From Halioxenophilus aromaticivorans (GTDB taxonomy: Bacteria > Pseudomonadota > Gammaproteobacteria > Pseudomonadales > Cellvibrionaceae): a stretch of DNA of 64,000 bases. A program made the position numbers and the translations under genes. Under the pieces are notes generated by a model. It was not told where the DNA came from. It was given only the letters and a program-made list of their open reading frames with translations, and did no database searches. The stretch is taken from positions 4,092,001 to 4,156,000 of the forward strand of contig NZ_AP031496.1 of NCBI RefSeq assembly GCF_042850945.1. Reading direction: 5' to 3'. Of the stretch, positions 42,972 to 50,378 are shown piece after piece (positions within the stretch are counted from its first letter, which is position 1; every line of letters starts with the position of its first letter).

Positions 42972-44159
42972 CTATAGGCCAAGGACATGCTTGGCAATGA
43001 TGTCACGCTGAATTTCCGCTGTACCGCCATATATCGTAGAGGCACGGTTATTAATGTATTCCGCCATGGTGGTTAGGCCATAGTCCGGGCCCACGGTTTC
43101 ACCTTGGTACTGCGGCCACAGCGCATGCTCTTGGTAAGGCGCGATATTTAGCCCCATTACCTCTGCGGATAATTCGTTAAATTTCTGGCCCAACTCGGTG
43201 CCCATGATTTTGGTCATGGACGAAAGCGCGCCGGGGTTTTGGCCCGCCAGCAAAGCGCCCTTAATGCGTAGCTCAGTGTACTCCAGGGCCAACGCATCCA
43301 CTTCTACTGCTGCTAATTTAGTAGCGAACACAGGGTCATCAATTCTTGGCGTGCCCTGGGCGGTACATTCATCGGCAATTTGTTTTTTTAATTTGGCAAT
43401 TTGTTTTTTATGATCGATGGTGAAGTTATGGCCACCACGCTCAAACTCCAACAGATATTTGGCCACCGCCCAACCTTGGTTTTCCTCGCCTACCAGATTT
43501 TTTGCCGGAACTCGAACGTTGTCAAAAAACACCTGGCACTGCTCTACCCGTCCATCCAAGCCAACGATTGGATCAACCTTAATACCGGGGCTCGCCATAT
43601 CAATCAAAATAAAGCTAATGCCACGCTGGGGCTTGCCTTCTTTTGAGGTGCGAACCAAGCAAAAGATTTTATTGGAATGCTGGGCATAGCTGGTCCAAAT
43701 TTTTGAACCATTAATTAGGTAGTCACTGCCATCGGCGTTGGCAGATGTCGATAGAGACGCTAGATCCGATCCGGCGCCTGGTTCGGAATAACCTTGGCAC
43801 CAAACATCTTCACCGGATAATATACGAGGCAGATAGTGTTCTTTCTGCTCAGCGGTGCCGTAGTGAATCAACATTGGGCCAAGCATTTGCAATCCCATGG
43901 GCAGTAGAGCCGGCGCATTGGCCAACTTACATTCCTCTTGAAAGATATAGCGCTGGCTAAGTGTCCAACCGGTACCACCGTATTCCTGGGGCCAATCCGG
44001 CGCCACCCAACCTTGTTGATACAAAATTCTGTGCCACTGCATGGTGGCTTCATACTCAGCAAATACGCTGGTCATTAACTCACCGGCACGGCGTAGATCC
44101 GCACTTAAATGCGACTTTAGAAATTCTCGAACTTGTTCACGGAATTGCGTATCGTTCAT
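42972..44159 (-). CDS. Acyl-CoA dehydrogenase subunit, larger partner
   Basis: A 395-aa protein from ATG at 44159 (a TTG 15 bases earlier is in frame). Family signatures are WCQGYSEPGAGSDLASL (flavin/substrate loop), NGSKIWTSYAQ and the C-terminal IYGGTAEIQRDIIA. Short-chain acyl-CoA dehydrogenases have YEG with the catalytic Glu where this has YGG, so the base must come from another helix (as in ChsE-type and isovaleryl-type enzymes) or be absent. The helix ALEYTELRI is a candidate. An operator-like palindrome lies 27 bp upstream of the start. Confidence 0.9.
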   Translation of the reverse strand: MNDTQFREQVREFLKSHLSADLRRAGELMTSVFAEYEATMQWHRILYQQGWVAPDWPQEYGGTGWTLSQRYIFQEECKLANAPALLPMGLQMLGPMLIHYGTAEQKEHYLPRILSGEDVWCQGYSEPGAGSDLASLSTSANADGSDYLINGSKIWTSYAQHSNKIFCLVRTSKEGKPQRGISFILIDMASPGIKVDPIVGLDGRVEQCQVFFDNVRVPAKNLVGEENQGWAVAKYLLEFERGGHNFTIDHKKQIAKLKKQIADECTAQGTPRIDDPVFATKLAAVEVDALALEYTELRIKGALLAGQNPGALSSMTKIMGTELGQKFNELSAEVMGLNIAPYQEHALWPQYQGETVGPDYGLTTMAEYINNRASTIYGGTAEIQRDIIAKHVLGL

Positions 44160-44185
44160 GGGTTGCCTATTCAATTATACTTATT

Positions 44186-44203
44186 AAACAGTCAGGCCTG
44201 TTT
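44186..44203. promoter_or_regulatory. Operator candidate AAACAG-TCAGGC-CTGTTT
   Basis: A 6-6-6 inverted repeat beginning 27 bp upstream of the acyl-CoA dehydrogenase ATG. Inside it ACAGTC-AG-GCCTGT repeats the form of the element at 6978-6991. AAACA-n8-TGTTT spacing is shared with the element at 46867-46886 before the CoA-ligase gene. Confidence 0.5.
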
Positions 44204-44295
44204 ATTTTATGACTGAAGTCACACAAAAGCAATGTGCCAATACAGTCTCTCATTTCGGTGCTAGCTATTCGACGCTGTTTTTTCGACACCGGCTT

Positions 44296-45126
44296 TCACA
44301 AGTCATTACGCAGACAAGCGCGCCTCGCCCACTGCTTAGCGTCATCACTGGCCACCCAGCGCACGGCATTGGCCAACAGCGCTTGATAATTTGAATTACT
44401 GTAGGCGCTCGGCGTATCCCCCATTTGCAGATAAACAATGGGACTGTTGCGATAGGATTTTACCCAACCCACTAACGCGCTACCGTCTGGGTGAGGCCAT
44501 TGTTCTGGCGCATCGTCGGCCACCGCAGCGTAGGCAGAGTTAAAGTGCCCGGCGTCAAACCGATAGTCGGAGCGCAATAATGACGTTACGGAATCTTCAA
44601 ATATCTGACAAAGATAGAGCTCATCCGTAATTTCAAAGCTAGGCTCGACGCCGGCGGTAACCGGGTGTTGTGCCAGCACACTGGCTTGATAGGTAACCGC
44701 GTGCTGATAGCCTGAATCCAGGGCAGGTTTATTACGTACTTCACCGGGGCGGTATAAAAAGCGGCCGCCAACAATTTCACTGTACTCATTCCAGGTGGGC
44801 CAAGCGGCAATGGCATGGTGCAGAAACACCACCCCCACACCGGCCTCCAACATCGCCATAAAATTGGCTTTATACTGCGCGGAGGGTTCTACAAAGCGAG
44901 GCGGCCGAGATTGAAAATCCAAACCGGGCATATCGTAAAACACCACACTGTCGAATTCAGAGACCACGCTTGGAGCCAGAAGGTGTTCGGTAAGCGGCTG
45001 TTCTACCGCAGAATAACTCACCCCTGGCATGGCCTCGAATAAGTCAAAGAATTCATCCCGCTGGTAGGGGTGACCTTTTACGCTGAGCAATAGCTTTAAC
45101 GGGCTGTTGTAGTCGATAACCGACAT
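44296..45126 (-). CDS. ThuA-domain protein, second copy
   Basis: The 276-aa protein is of the ThuA fold: FFDLFEAMPGVSY, VVFYDMPGLDF, GVGVVFLHHAIAAW, ITDELYLCQIF and IVYLQMGDTPSAY align with the copy at 13180-13995. Its ATG overlaps the acyl-CoA ligase stop by one base (TAATG), so the two are translated together. Coupling to a CoA ligase, and in the other copy to a KstD-like flavoprotein, argues against a role restricted to trehalose and for a step on pathway intermediates. The exact reaction is unknown. Confidence 0.82.
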   Translation of the reverse strand: MSVIDYNSPLKLLLSVKGHPYQRDEFFDLFEAMPGVSYSAVEQPLTEHLLAPSVVSEFDSVVFYDMPGLDFQSRPPRFVEPSAQYKANFMAMLEAGVGVVFLHHAIAAWPTWNEYSEIVGGRFLYRPGEVRNKPALDSGYQHAVTYQASVLAQHPVTAGVEPSFEITDELYLCQIFEDSVTSLLRSDYRFDAGHFNSAYAAVADDAPEQWPHPDGSALVGWVKSYRNSPIVYLQMGDTPSAYSNSNYQALLANAVRWVASDDAKQWARRACLRNDL

Positions 45127-46760
45127 TAGCTTTGTTCCACCACAGCGTCAGCGGGGGCTATTATTTCATTGCGCAGTACATCTTTTTTAACCTTTCCGGA
45201 GGCAGTCATAGGTAAGCTGCTTTTAATGTGCAGCTTTTCCGGCCATTTTTGTTTTGCTAATCCCGTAGTGGCCAAAAAAGACTTCAAACTATCCAAGGTG
45301 AGCTCTTGCTTAGCACTTAACACCACACAGGCACAAACCCCCTCGCCCAGCCGCTCGTGCGGCATAGCCACAATGGCAACCTGCTCTATGCTCGGGTGAG
45401 CATGCAGAACGTCTTCAATTTCCCGCGCACTGAGGTTTTCCCCACCTCGAATAATAATGTCTTTTTTGCGATCGGTAATCACAATAGCACCATCATTGGT
45501 TATATGGCCAATATCACCTGTGCGGAAAAAGCCATCCTCAGTAATTGCCTGCTGTGTCTGCTCGGAATTAGCATACCCCTGCATCATAGCCGGGCCACGT
45601 ACCAATACCTCGCCATCCCTACCTAGCGGTAAAGCATTACCATCGTCGTCTTCGATACGAACCTGCCAGTTAAAAATGTAACCGTCAGTTTCTGCGGCTA
45701 GAGTTTCTTGTTCAGGCAACCGAAAGCCCACGGTCACCAAGGGGGACTCGGTGCTACCGTACACCCGAAACGCGCGGCAATTTTCCAGCACTCGGTGGGT
45801 GTCGTAAATTAAGCTCGGTGGCACAGAAGCACCGCCGCAGGCAAACATGCGCAATAGCGGCAACCGCTCGCCGGATTTAGCGCAGGCATTAACCAACTCT
45901 TGCAAAAATGGAGTGGCACTGATGCAAGCAGTAGCATCAATGCGTTTCATATAAGTGATGGCTGCATCAACCTGCCACTGCTCCATAAAAGCCGCCTTGG
46001 CCTCACTGAAAAAGGGCAACTCTATGCCATTCACAAAGCCGGTGATGTGGGTAACGGGGGAAGGCATTAACATAACGTCGCCACGTCCTAACTGCCACGC
46101 CTCGGCTCCGTTGTCGAATGCTTTGGTTAAGCTGTTGTGGCTATGACGCACAGCCTTTGGGTTACCGGTGGTGCCGGAGGTATACATCACAATTTTAGTA
46201 CTGGAACAATCGACCTCCGCCGGTACCAACGAATGAGCAGCAGCGCCCTCTAGGTATGCGATATAATCAACAAAACCATCGCCCTGCGAGGGTGCATCGC
46301 CACGCACCACAACCACCTGCTGCAAATTCGCTAACTGAGGCCACAGGCGCTCGATCATTGCCGGAAAGTCATAGCCTCGGAATCGCTGGGGAATCAATAC
46401 CACTTTGGCTTTGGTGTCAGTCAAAATAAAACCGACTTCTTTATCTCGGTAAATTGGAATAATTGGGTTTACGACTAGGCCAAGCAAAGCCGCAGCGATG
46501 TCCAGCGCCGCCGACTCACGCCAATTGGGTAGCTGAAAACTGACAATGTCACCCGCCACTAAACCGCTATTTTGGAGCGCGGCCGCCAGCATTAGTGCTT
46601 CCTGGTAGACGCTACCAAAGGTAATGTGGTTGTCGTCTTCTACGTAGATCGCCACCTCATCTGGTCGCCGGTCAGCGAGTTCTGCAGCCACTTGCGCAAT
46701 GGTTTTTTGACGATAATCACCACTGCTCTGAGCGCTGTGTGACGTAGAATTAGAAACCAT
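45126..46760 (-). CDS. AMP-dependent acyl-CoA synthetase (fatty-acid/aryl-CoA ligase type)
   Basis: The 544-aa protein is an adenylate-forming class I enzyme. Visible are MYTSGTTGNPKAVRHSH (P-loop, A3), YGSTESPL (A5), GFFRTGDIG (A7), DRKKDIIIRGGENLSAREIE (A8) and the late SGKVKKDVLR (A10 Lys). It activates a carboxylic acid to its CoA thioester in the cytoplasm. It would feed the acyl-CoA dehydrogenase pair encoded downstream on the same strand. GGGGGA lies four bases before ATG. The chain or ring type of the acid cannot be told. Confidence 0.92.
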   Translation of the reverse strand: MVSNSTSHSAQSSGDYRQKTIAQVAAELADRRPDEVAIYVEDDNHITFGSVYQEALMLAAALQNSGLVAGDIVSFQLPNWRESAALDIAAALLGLVVNPIIPIYRDKEVGFILTDTKAKVVLIPQRFRGYDFPAMIERLWPQLANLQQVVVVRGDAPSQGDGFVDYIAYLEGAAAHSLVPAEVDCSSTKIVMYTSGTTGNPKAVRHSHNSLTKAFDNGAEAWQLGRGDVMLMPSPVTHITGFVNGIELPFFSEAKAAFMEQWQVDAAITYMKRIDATACISATPFLQELVNACAKSGERLPLLRMFACGGASVPPSLIYDTHRVLENCRAFRVYGSTESPLVTVGFRLPEQETLAAETDGYIFNWQVRIEDDDGNALPLGRDGEVLVRGPAMMQGYANSEQTQQAITEDGFFRTGDIGHITNDGAIVITDRKKDIIIRGGENLSAREIEDVLHAHPSIEQVAIVAMPHERLGEGVCACVVLSAKQELTLDSLKSFLATTGLAKQKWPEKLHIKSSLPMTASGKVKKDVLRNEIIAPADAVVEQS

Positions 46761-46866
46761 CGGTCCCCCTTTGCGCGTTAGCCTATCTGCCCCAGGGCGG
46801 TGCGGAATTTGATTTGGCTACGCGCTTTTATGATTAGTATTGCAGGCAAAAGTAACCCATTAATAT

Positions 46867-46886
46867 AAAACAATCAACGCTGTTTT
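46867..46886. promoter_or_regulatory. Operator candidate AAAACA-n8-TGTTTT
   Basis: An inverted repeat with six-base arms and an eight-base spacer, 107 bp upstream of the CoA-ligase ATG. Left arm inverted reads GATTGTTTTAT, matching the half-site at 25995. Confidence 0.45.
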
Positions 46887-47059
46887 AATTTATATCAAAG
46901 GTAACACTAACGCTGCGTATTTGAGACTAGCTTTAAATAGAGGTAACCACAACAGCACTGAACACTCGTGCAATGGGCTAGAAAAACAGCCTGGAAATAA
47001 GAGTGGGATCGGTTATTTCTAATCGCAATAACACGCCAATTAGGGAGAATCGATCAGGC

Positions 47060-47090
47060 ACAAAAAAGGCCGCCTAGGCAGCCTCTTTTT
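47060..47090. terminator. Intrinsic terminator after TetR gene
   Basis: AGGCCGCCTAGGCAGCCT folds with one G-T pair, flanked by an A-run on the left and a T-run on the right, so it can act in both directions. It lies 24 bp past the TetR stop on the minus strand. Confidence 0.75.
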
Positions 47091-47113
47091 GAACACTGCA
47101 ACCAATCAACACC

Positions 47114-47809
47114 TCAGGTATTTCCCTCCAGGTACATTTGCTGCAACACTAGGGTTAAGTACTCCATAACCTTCTGCGATCTGGCTTCTCGCCGCATGGA
47201 CATATGGCTAAGAGACATACCCTTCATTAAAAATTGCACCATATCGTGAGCAGCTTCTAATACAGTAGGGTCGGTATAGGCCCAATGTGGAAAAATACCG
47301 CGCACCAGCTTTAAAAATTGCTTTTCAAAATCTTTTTCCACTGGAGCCATAATTTCTTTGAGTTCGTCATCGGTACGCGATGCGGCTAGAAGCTCTTGGT
47401 AGGCCACAAAAGATGGTAGGTTGACGTATTCCCACGCAGCGGTGACGCTCTCTTTGATGATCTCTTTGGTCAACGCCCCAGAGGGGTTATCGATACCTGA
47501 CATCAACTCTCGATATTCTTTTAACCGTAGGTCGTGCAGATAACCAACCACGGCCGAGATCACCGACATACGGGATGGAAAGTGGTGCATCATGGCTCCG
47601 CGAGACACACCGGCGTATTCGGCAATAAGTGATGTTGTGGCTTTGGTGTAGCCCAACTCTATTAAACATTCCACCGCAGCCTGCATAATGGCCAGGCGAG
47701 TCATAGCGCTTTTTTCGGCCTGCCACCCGGCCTCACCAGGCCTGACCGCACCGGCCGACCTAACTTTTTTGTTTTTCACCGCCTTTGAGGTGGTTGTTGC
47801 TTTAGCCAT
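47114..47809 (-). CDS. TetR/AcrR-family regulator
   Basis: The 231-aa protein has a basic N-terminal extension of about 30 residues (KATTTSKAVKNKKVRSAG) before the TetR HTH (TSLIAEYAGVSRGAMMHHF). It is a paralogue of the 39486 regulator throughout. GGGAT lies six bases before ATG. AAACGGTTGTACTTGTTC immediately upstream (about 47820-47837) loosely matches the AAACA-n8-TGTTT pattern, suggesting self-regulation. It is divergent from the 2-oxo acid dehydrogenase operon and sits upstream of the CoA-ligase operon, so it could control both. Confidence 0.88.
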   Translation of the reverse strand: MAKATTTSKAVKNKKVRSAGAVRPGEAGWQAEKSAMTRLAIMQAAVECLIELGYTKATTSLIAEYAGVSRGAMMHHFPSRMSVISAVVGYLHDLRLKEYRELMSGIDNPSGALTKEIIKESVTAAWEYVNLPSFVAYQELLAASRTDDELKEIMAPVEKDFEKQFLKLVRGIFPHWAYTDPTVLEAAHDMVQFLMKGMSLSHMSMRREARSQKVMEYLTLVLQQMYLEGNT

Positions 47810-48346
47810 ACAAATCCCAAACGGTTGTACTTGTTCCCAAACATTGCAGCAATAGTACCTAAGTTACTGATTTTCTGCACCCTTTAAACAGCATTGTTGA
47901 AACCCATCGCCTACCAACTAAGCCACTGATATCGTTACTACTATTGGCATCCTACTGTGATACGCCCTACCAATAGATTCAACCAACACGATAAAATTAA
48001 GAAATCAAAAAAATGTTTTATGTCCAATGTTGATAAACGCGTCATACTGCCATTGAAACCAGCCCCCATCTTTGAGCAGAATTTGCCGAGCCTGACATCC
48101 AACACCCCACCTGCCAGATAAGGCAGTACCGAGCCTGGCGTCAAATCACGTTAAATGCCTAATACCCATTTACCATGGCCGCCAACACAACGTGCCGGCG
48201 GTCTATGCAACGCCGTAAACCGCAGAAGCTTTTTTAGCGCTGGATGAACTTCAACAAAAAAGCAATCAAACAGGTTTGTTTTTGTTATTTCATTGTTTTA
48301 GACTCAGTCAACGCCTAAAAAATAATTAATAATGAAGGGGGCACCG
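47810..48346. other. Divergent control region, TetR / 2-oxo acid dehydrogenase operon
   Basis: 537 bp without a supported gene. A CTGCC/GGCAG hairpin lies near 48112-48127. CAAAC-AG-GTTTG at 48267-48278 matches the known PsrA-type operator pattern. A TTTTAGACTC-rich AT stretch precedes the AAGGGGG ribosome site. Confidence 0.5.
48267..48278. promoter_or_regulatory. PsrA-like operator candidate CAAAC-AG-GTTTG
   Basis: A perfect 5-2-5 inverted repeat. PsrA, a TetR regulator of fatty-acid oxidation in Pseudomonas, recognises (G/C)AAAC-N2-4-GTTT(G/C). It is about 70 bp upstream of the E1 alpha start. Whether PsrA or the local TetR protein uses it is unknown. Confidence 0.45.
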
Positions 48347-49318
48347 ATGCCATATCAAACAGATTTTCTGTTGCGCGTCTACCGCGTGATGAAAACCATC
48401 CGCGAGTTCGAAGAGCGCTGTATCAAAGAGTTCGAAGCAGGGACCATCCCCGGATTTGTCCACGCGTCCAACGGCCAAGAAGCCGTCGCCGTCGCCGCGT
48501 GTATCGATCTTTCCGATAAAGATATTATTGGCAGCACCCACCGCGGCCACGGCCATTGCATTGCCAAGGGCTGCGATGTCAGCGGCATGATGCAAGAAAT
48601 CATGGGCCGGGCTACAGGCCTGTGCAAAGGCAAAGGTGGCTCCATGCACATCGCCGATTTCGACAAAGGTATGATTGGCGCAAACGCCATCGTAGGTGGT
48701 GGCCCGCCGCTGTGCAACGGCGCGGCATTGGGTGCTAAAACCCGAGGTACAAAAGATATAGCCCTGTCGTTTAGCGGCGATGGCAGTGCCAACCAGGGCA
48801 CAGTTTTAGAAGCGCTAAACTTGGCGGTAGTACTGAAACTGCCCCACGTATTTATGTTTGAAAACAACGGCTACGCCGAAGGTACCTCAGCCAACTACGC
48901 CCTGGGATGTGACAGCCTAGCCGAGCGCAACCGCAGCTTTGGTATGCCCAGTGTGTGTGTGGATGGAAACGATTTCTTCGCCGTATACGAGGCTTGCAAA
49001 GAGGCCATTGCGCGGGCGCGCAACGGCGAAGGCCCCACCGCCATTGAAGCCACCACGGTACGATTTGACGGCCACTTTATTGGTGACCCCCAACTCTACC
49101 GCGGCGATGGCGAAGTAAAAGCCGCCCGCAAAGAGCAAGACTGCTTGCAGTTTTTCCAAGCCCGAGTTCTGAAAGAAAAGTGGCTCAGCCAAGAGCAAAT
49201 GGACACCATCGATGCCGAGGTTATGGAGCTGATCGAGCAAGCCGTACAAGACGGCCTATCCGCACCCAAGCCCAACCCCGCCACCGACCTGCTAGCCGAC
49301 GTCTACTGCACTTACTGA
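48347..49318 (+). CDS. TPP-dependent 2-oxo acid/acetoin dehydrogenase E1, alpha subunit
   Basis: A 323-aa protein from ATG at 48347, chosen for the AAGGGGG site five bases upstream; an ATG 15 bases earlier would overlap that site. It has GSTHRGHGHCIAKG and GGGPPLCNGAALG. The TPP motif GDGSANQGTVLEALNLA runs on to FMFENNGYAEGTS. It resembles AcoA of acetoin dehydrogenase and branched-chain E1 alpha chains. With the three genes that follow it forms a complete complex that decarboxylates a 2-oxo acid (or cleaves acetoin-like ketols) to acyl-CoA with NADH formation. Confidence 0.92.
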   Translation: MPYQTDFLLRVYRVMKTIREFEERCIKEFEAGTIPGFVHASNGQEAVAVAACIDLSDKDIIGSTHRGHGHCIAKGCDVSGMMQEIMGRATGLCKGKGGSMHIADFDKGMIGANAIVGGGPPLCNGAALGAKTRGTKDIALSFSGDGSANQGTVLEALNLAVVLKLPHVFMFENNGYAEGTSANYALGCDSLAERNRSFGMPSVCVDGNDFFAVYEACKEAIARARNGEGPTAIEATTVRFDGHFIGDPQLYRGDGEVKAARKEQDCLQFFQARVLKEKWLSQEQMDTIDAEVMELIEQAVQDGLSAPKPNPATDLLADVYCTY

Positions 49319-49328
49319 GGAAACCGCA

Positions 49329-50375
49329 ATGAATAAACCAGCGATTATTACCCCTGTTGCCGGGTCTACCTCGGTAAAAACCTATCGAGAAGCCATCAAC
49401 GACGCGCTGCGCCAAGAAATGCGCCGGGACCCTAACGTCATCATTATGGGTGAGGAAGTCTCCGGTGGTGCCGGCTGCCCAGGGCAAGACGACGCCTACG
49501 GCGGCGTATTCGGCGTTACCAAGGGCCTCATGCCTGAGTTTGGCCGCGAGCGCGTTATTGATACCCCCATCAGCGAATCCGCCATTATCGGCGCCGCCGC
49601 CGGTGCTGCCAACAATGGCCTACGCCCGGTGGTAGAACTGATGTTTTTTGATTTTATCGGCGTTTGCTTTGATCAAATATTCAACCAAGCGGCCAAATTC
49701 CGCTATATGTTTGGTGGTAAGTCACGCACACCCATGGTTATACGAGGCACCGTTGGCGCCGGCTGGCGTGCAGGCGCCCAGCACTCCAATATGCTGCATC
49801 CTGTGGTGACCCACATGCCGGGGCTAAAGGTTGTTATGCCCAGCAACGCCTACGATGCTAAGGGATTGATGATCGAAGCCATCCGCGATGATGACCCGGT
49901 GATCTTCCTCGAACACAAGATCATGTACGACAATAAATGCGAAGTGCCCGACGAGAGCTACTCCATACCATTCGGTGAAGCAGCCTTCCCTCGTCAGGGT
50001 AACGACGTCACCATCGTTGCTATGTCCAATATGGTCAATCGCGCCATCGAGGCCGCAGATCAACTGGCCAAAGAAGGCATTGAATGCGATGTTATTGACC
50101 CACGTACCGTATCGCCACTGGACGACGAAGCCATACTGGAAAGCGTGGAAGTCACCGGCCGTTTAGTCATCGTTGATGAAGCCCATGAACGCTGCAGCCT
50201 GGCCGCAGACATCTCCAGCATAGTGGCCGAAAAAGGTTTTCACAGCCTAAAAGCGCCTATCCGCAAAGTCACCGCACCCCACACCCCCGTGCCCTTCGCT
50301 CCGGAATTAGAAGACGCCTACGTACCCAGTGTGGAAAAAATCATTGCCGCCGTGCGCGATGTTTTGGAGGCGTAA
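49329..50375 (+). CDS. TPP-dependent 2-oxo acid/acetoin dehydrogenase E1, beta subunit
   Basis: The 348-aa protein matches transketolase-fold E1 beta chains: YREAINDALRQEMRRDPNVIIMGEEV at the N-terminus (shown by its GEEV core), DTPISESAIIGAAAGAA, and the C-terminal ligand-binding domain with DPRTVSPLDDEAI and VDEAHERC. GAGGAA lies seven bases before the ATG, 10 bp after the alpha gene. It completes an alpha2beta2 E1. Confidence 0.93.
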   Translation: MNKPAIITPVAGSTSVKTYREAINDALRQEMRRDPNVIIMGEEVSGGAGCPGQDDAYGGVFGVTKGLMPEFGRERVIDTPISESAIIGAAAGAANNGLRPVVELMFFDFIGVCFDQIFNQAAKFRYMFGGKSRTPMVIRGTVGAGWRAGAQHSNMLHPVVTHMPGLKVVMPSNAYDAKGLMIEAIRDDDPVIFLEHKIMYDNKCEVPDESYSIPFGEAAFPRQGNDVTIVAMSNMVNRAIEAADQLAKEGIECDVIDPRTVSPLDDEAILESVEVTGRLVIVDEAHERCSLAADISSIVAEKGFHSLKAPIRKVTAPHTPVPFAPELEDAYVPSVEKIIAAVRDVLEA

Positions 50376-50378
50376 TAT

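Larger units (their letters stand above)
46761..47113. other. Intergenic region upstream of the CoA-ligase operon
   Basis: 353 bp without a gene. It contains the operator candidate at 46867-46886 and the terminator of the upstream TetR gene at 47060-47090; otherwise AT-rich promoter-like sequence. Confidence 0.5.

Noticed and set aside
47941..48144. Minus-strand frame of 67 codons in the TetR/E1 gap
   Set aside because: No similarity, no ribosome site, and the region looks like promoter sequence.
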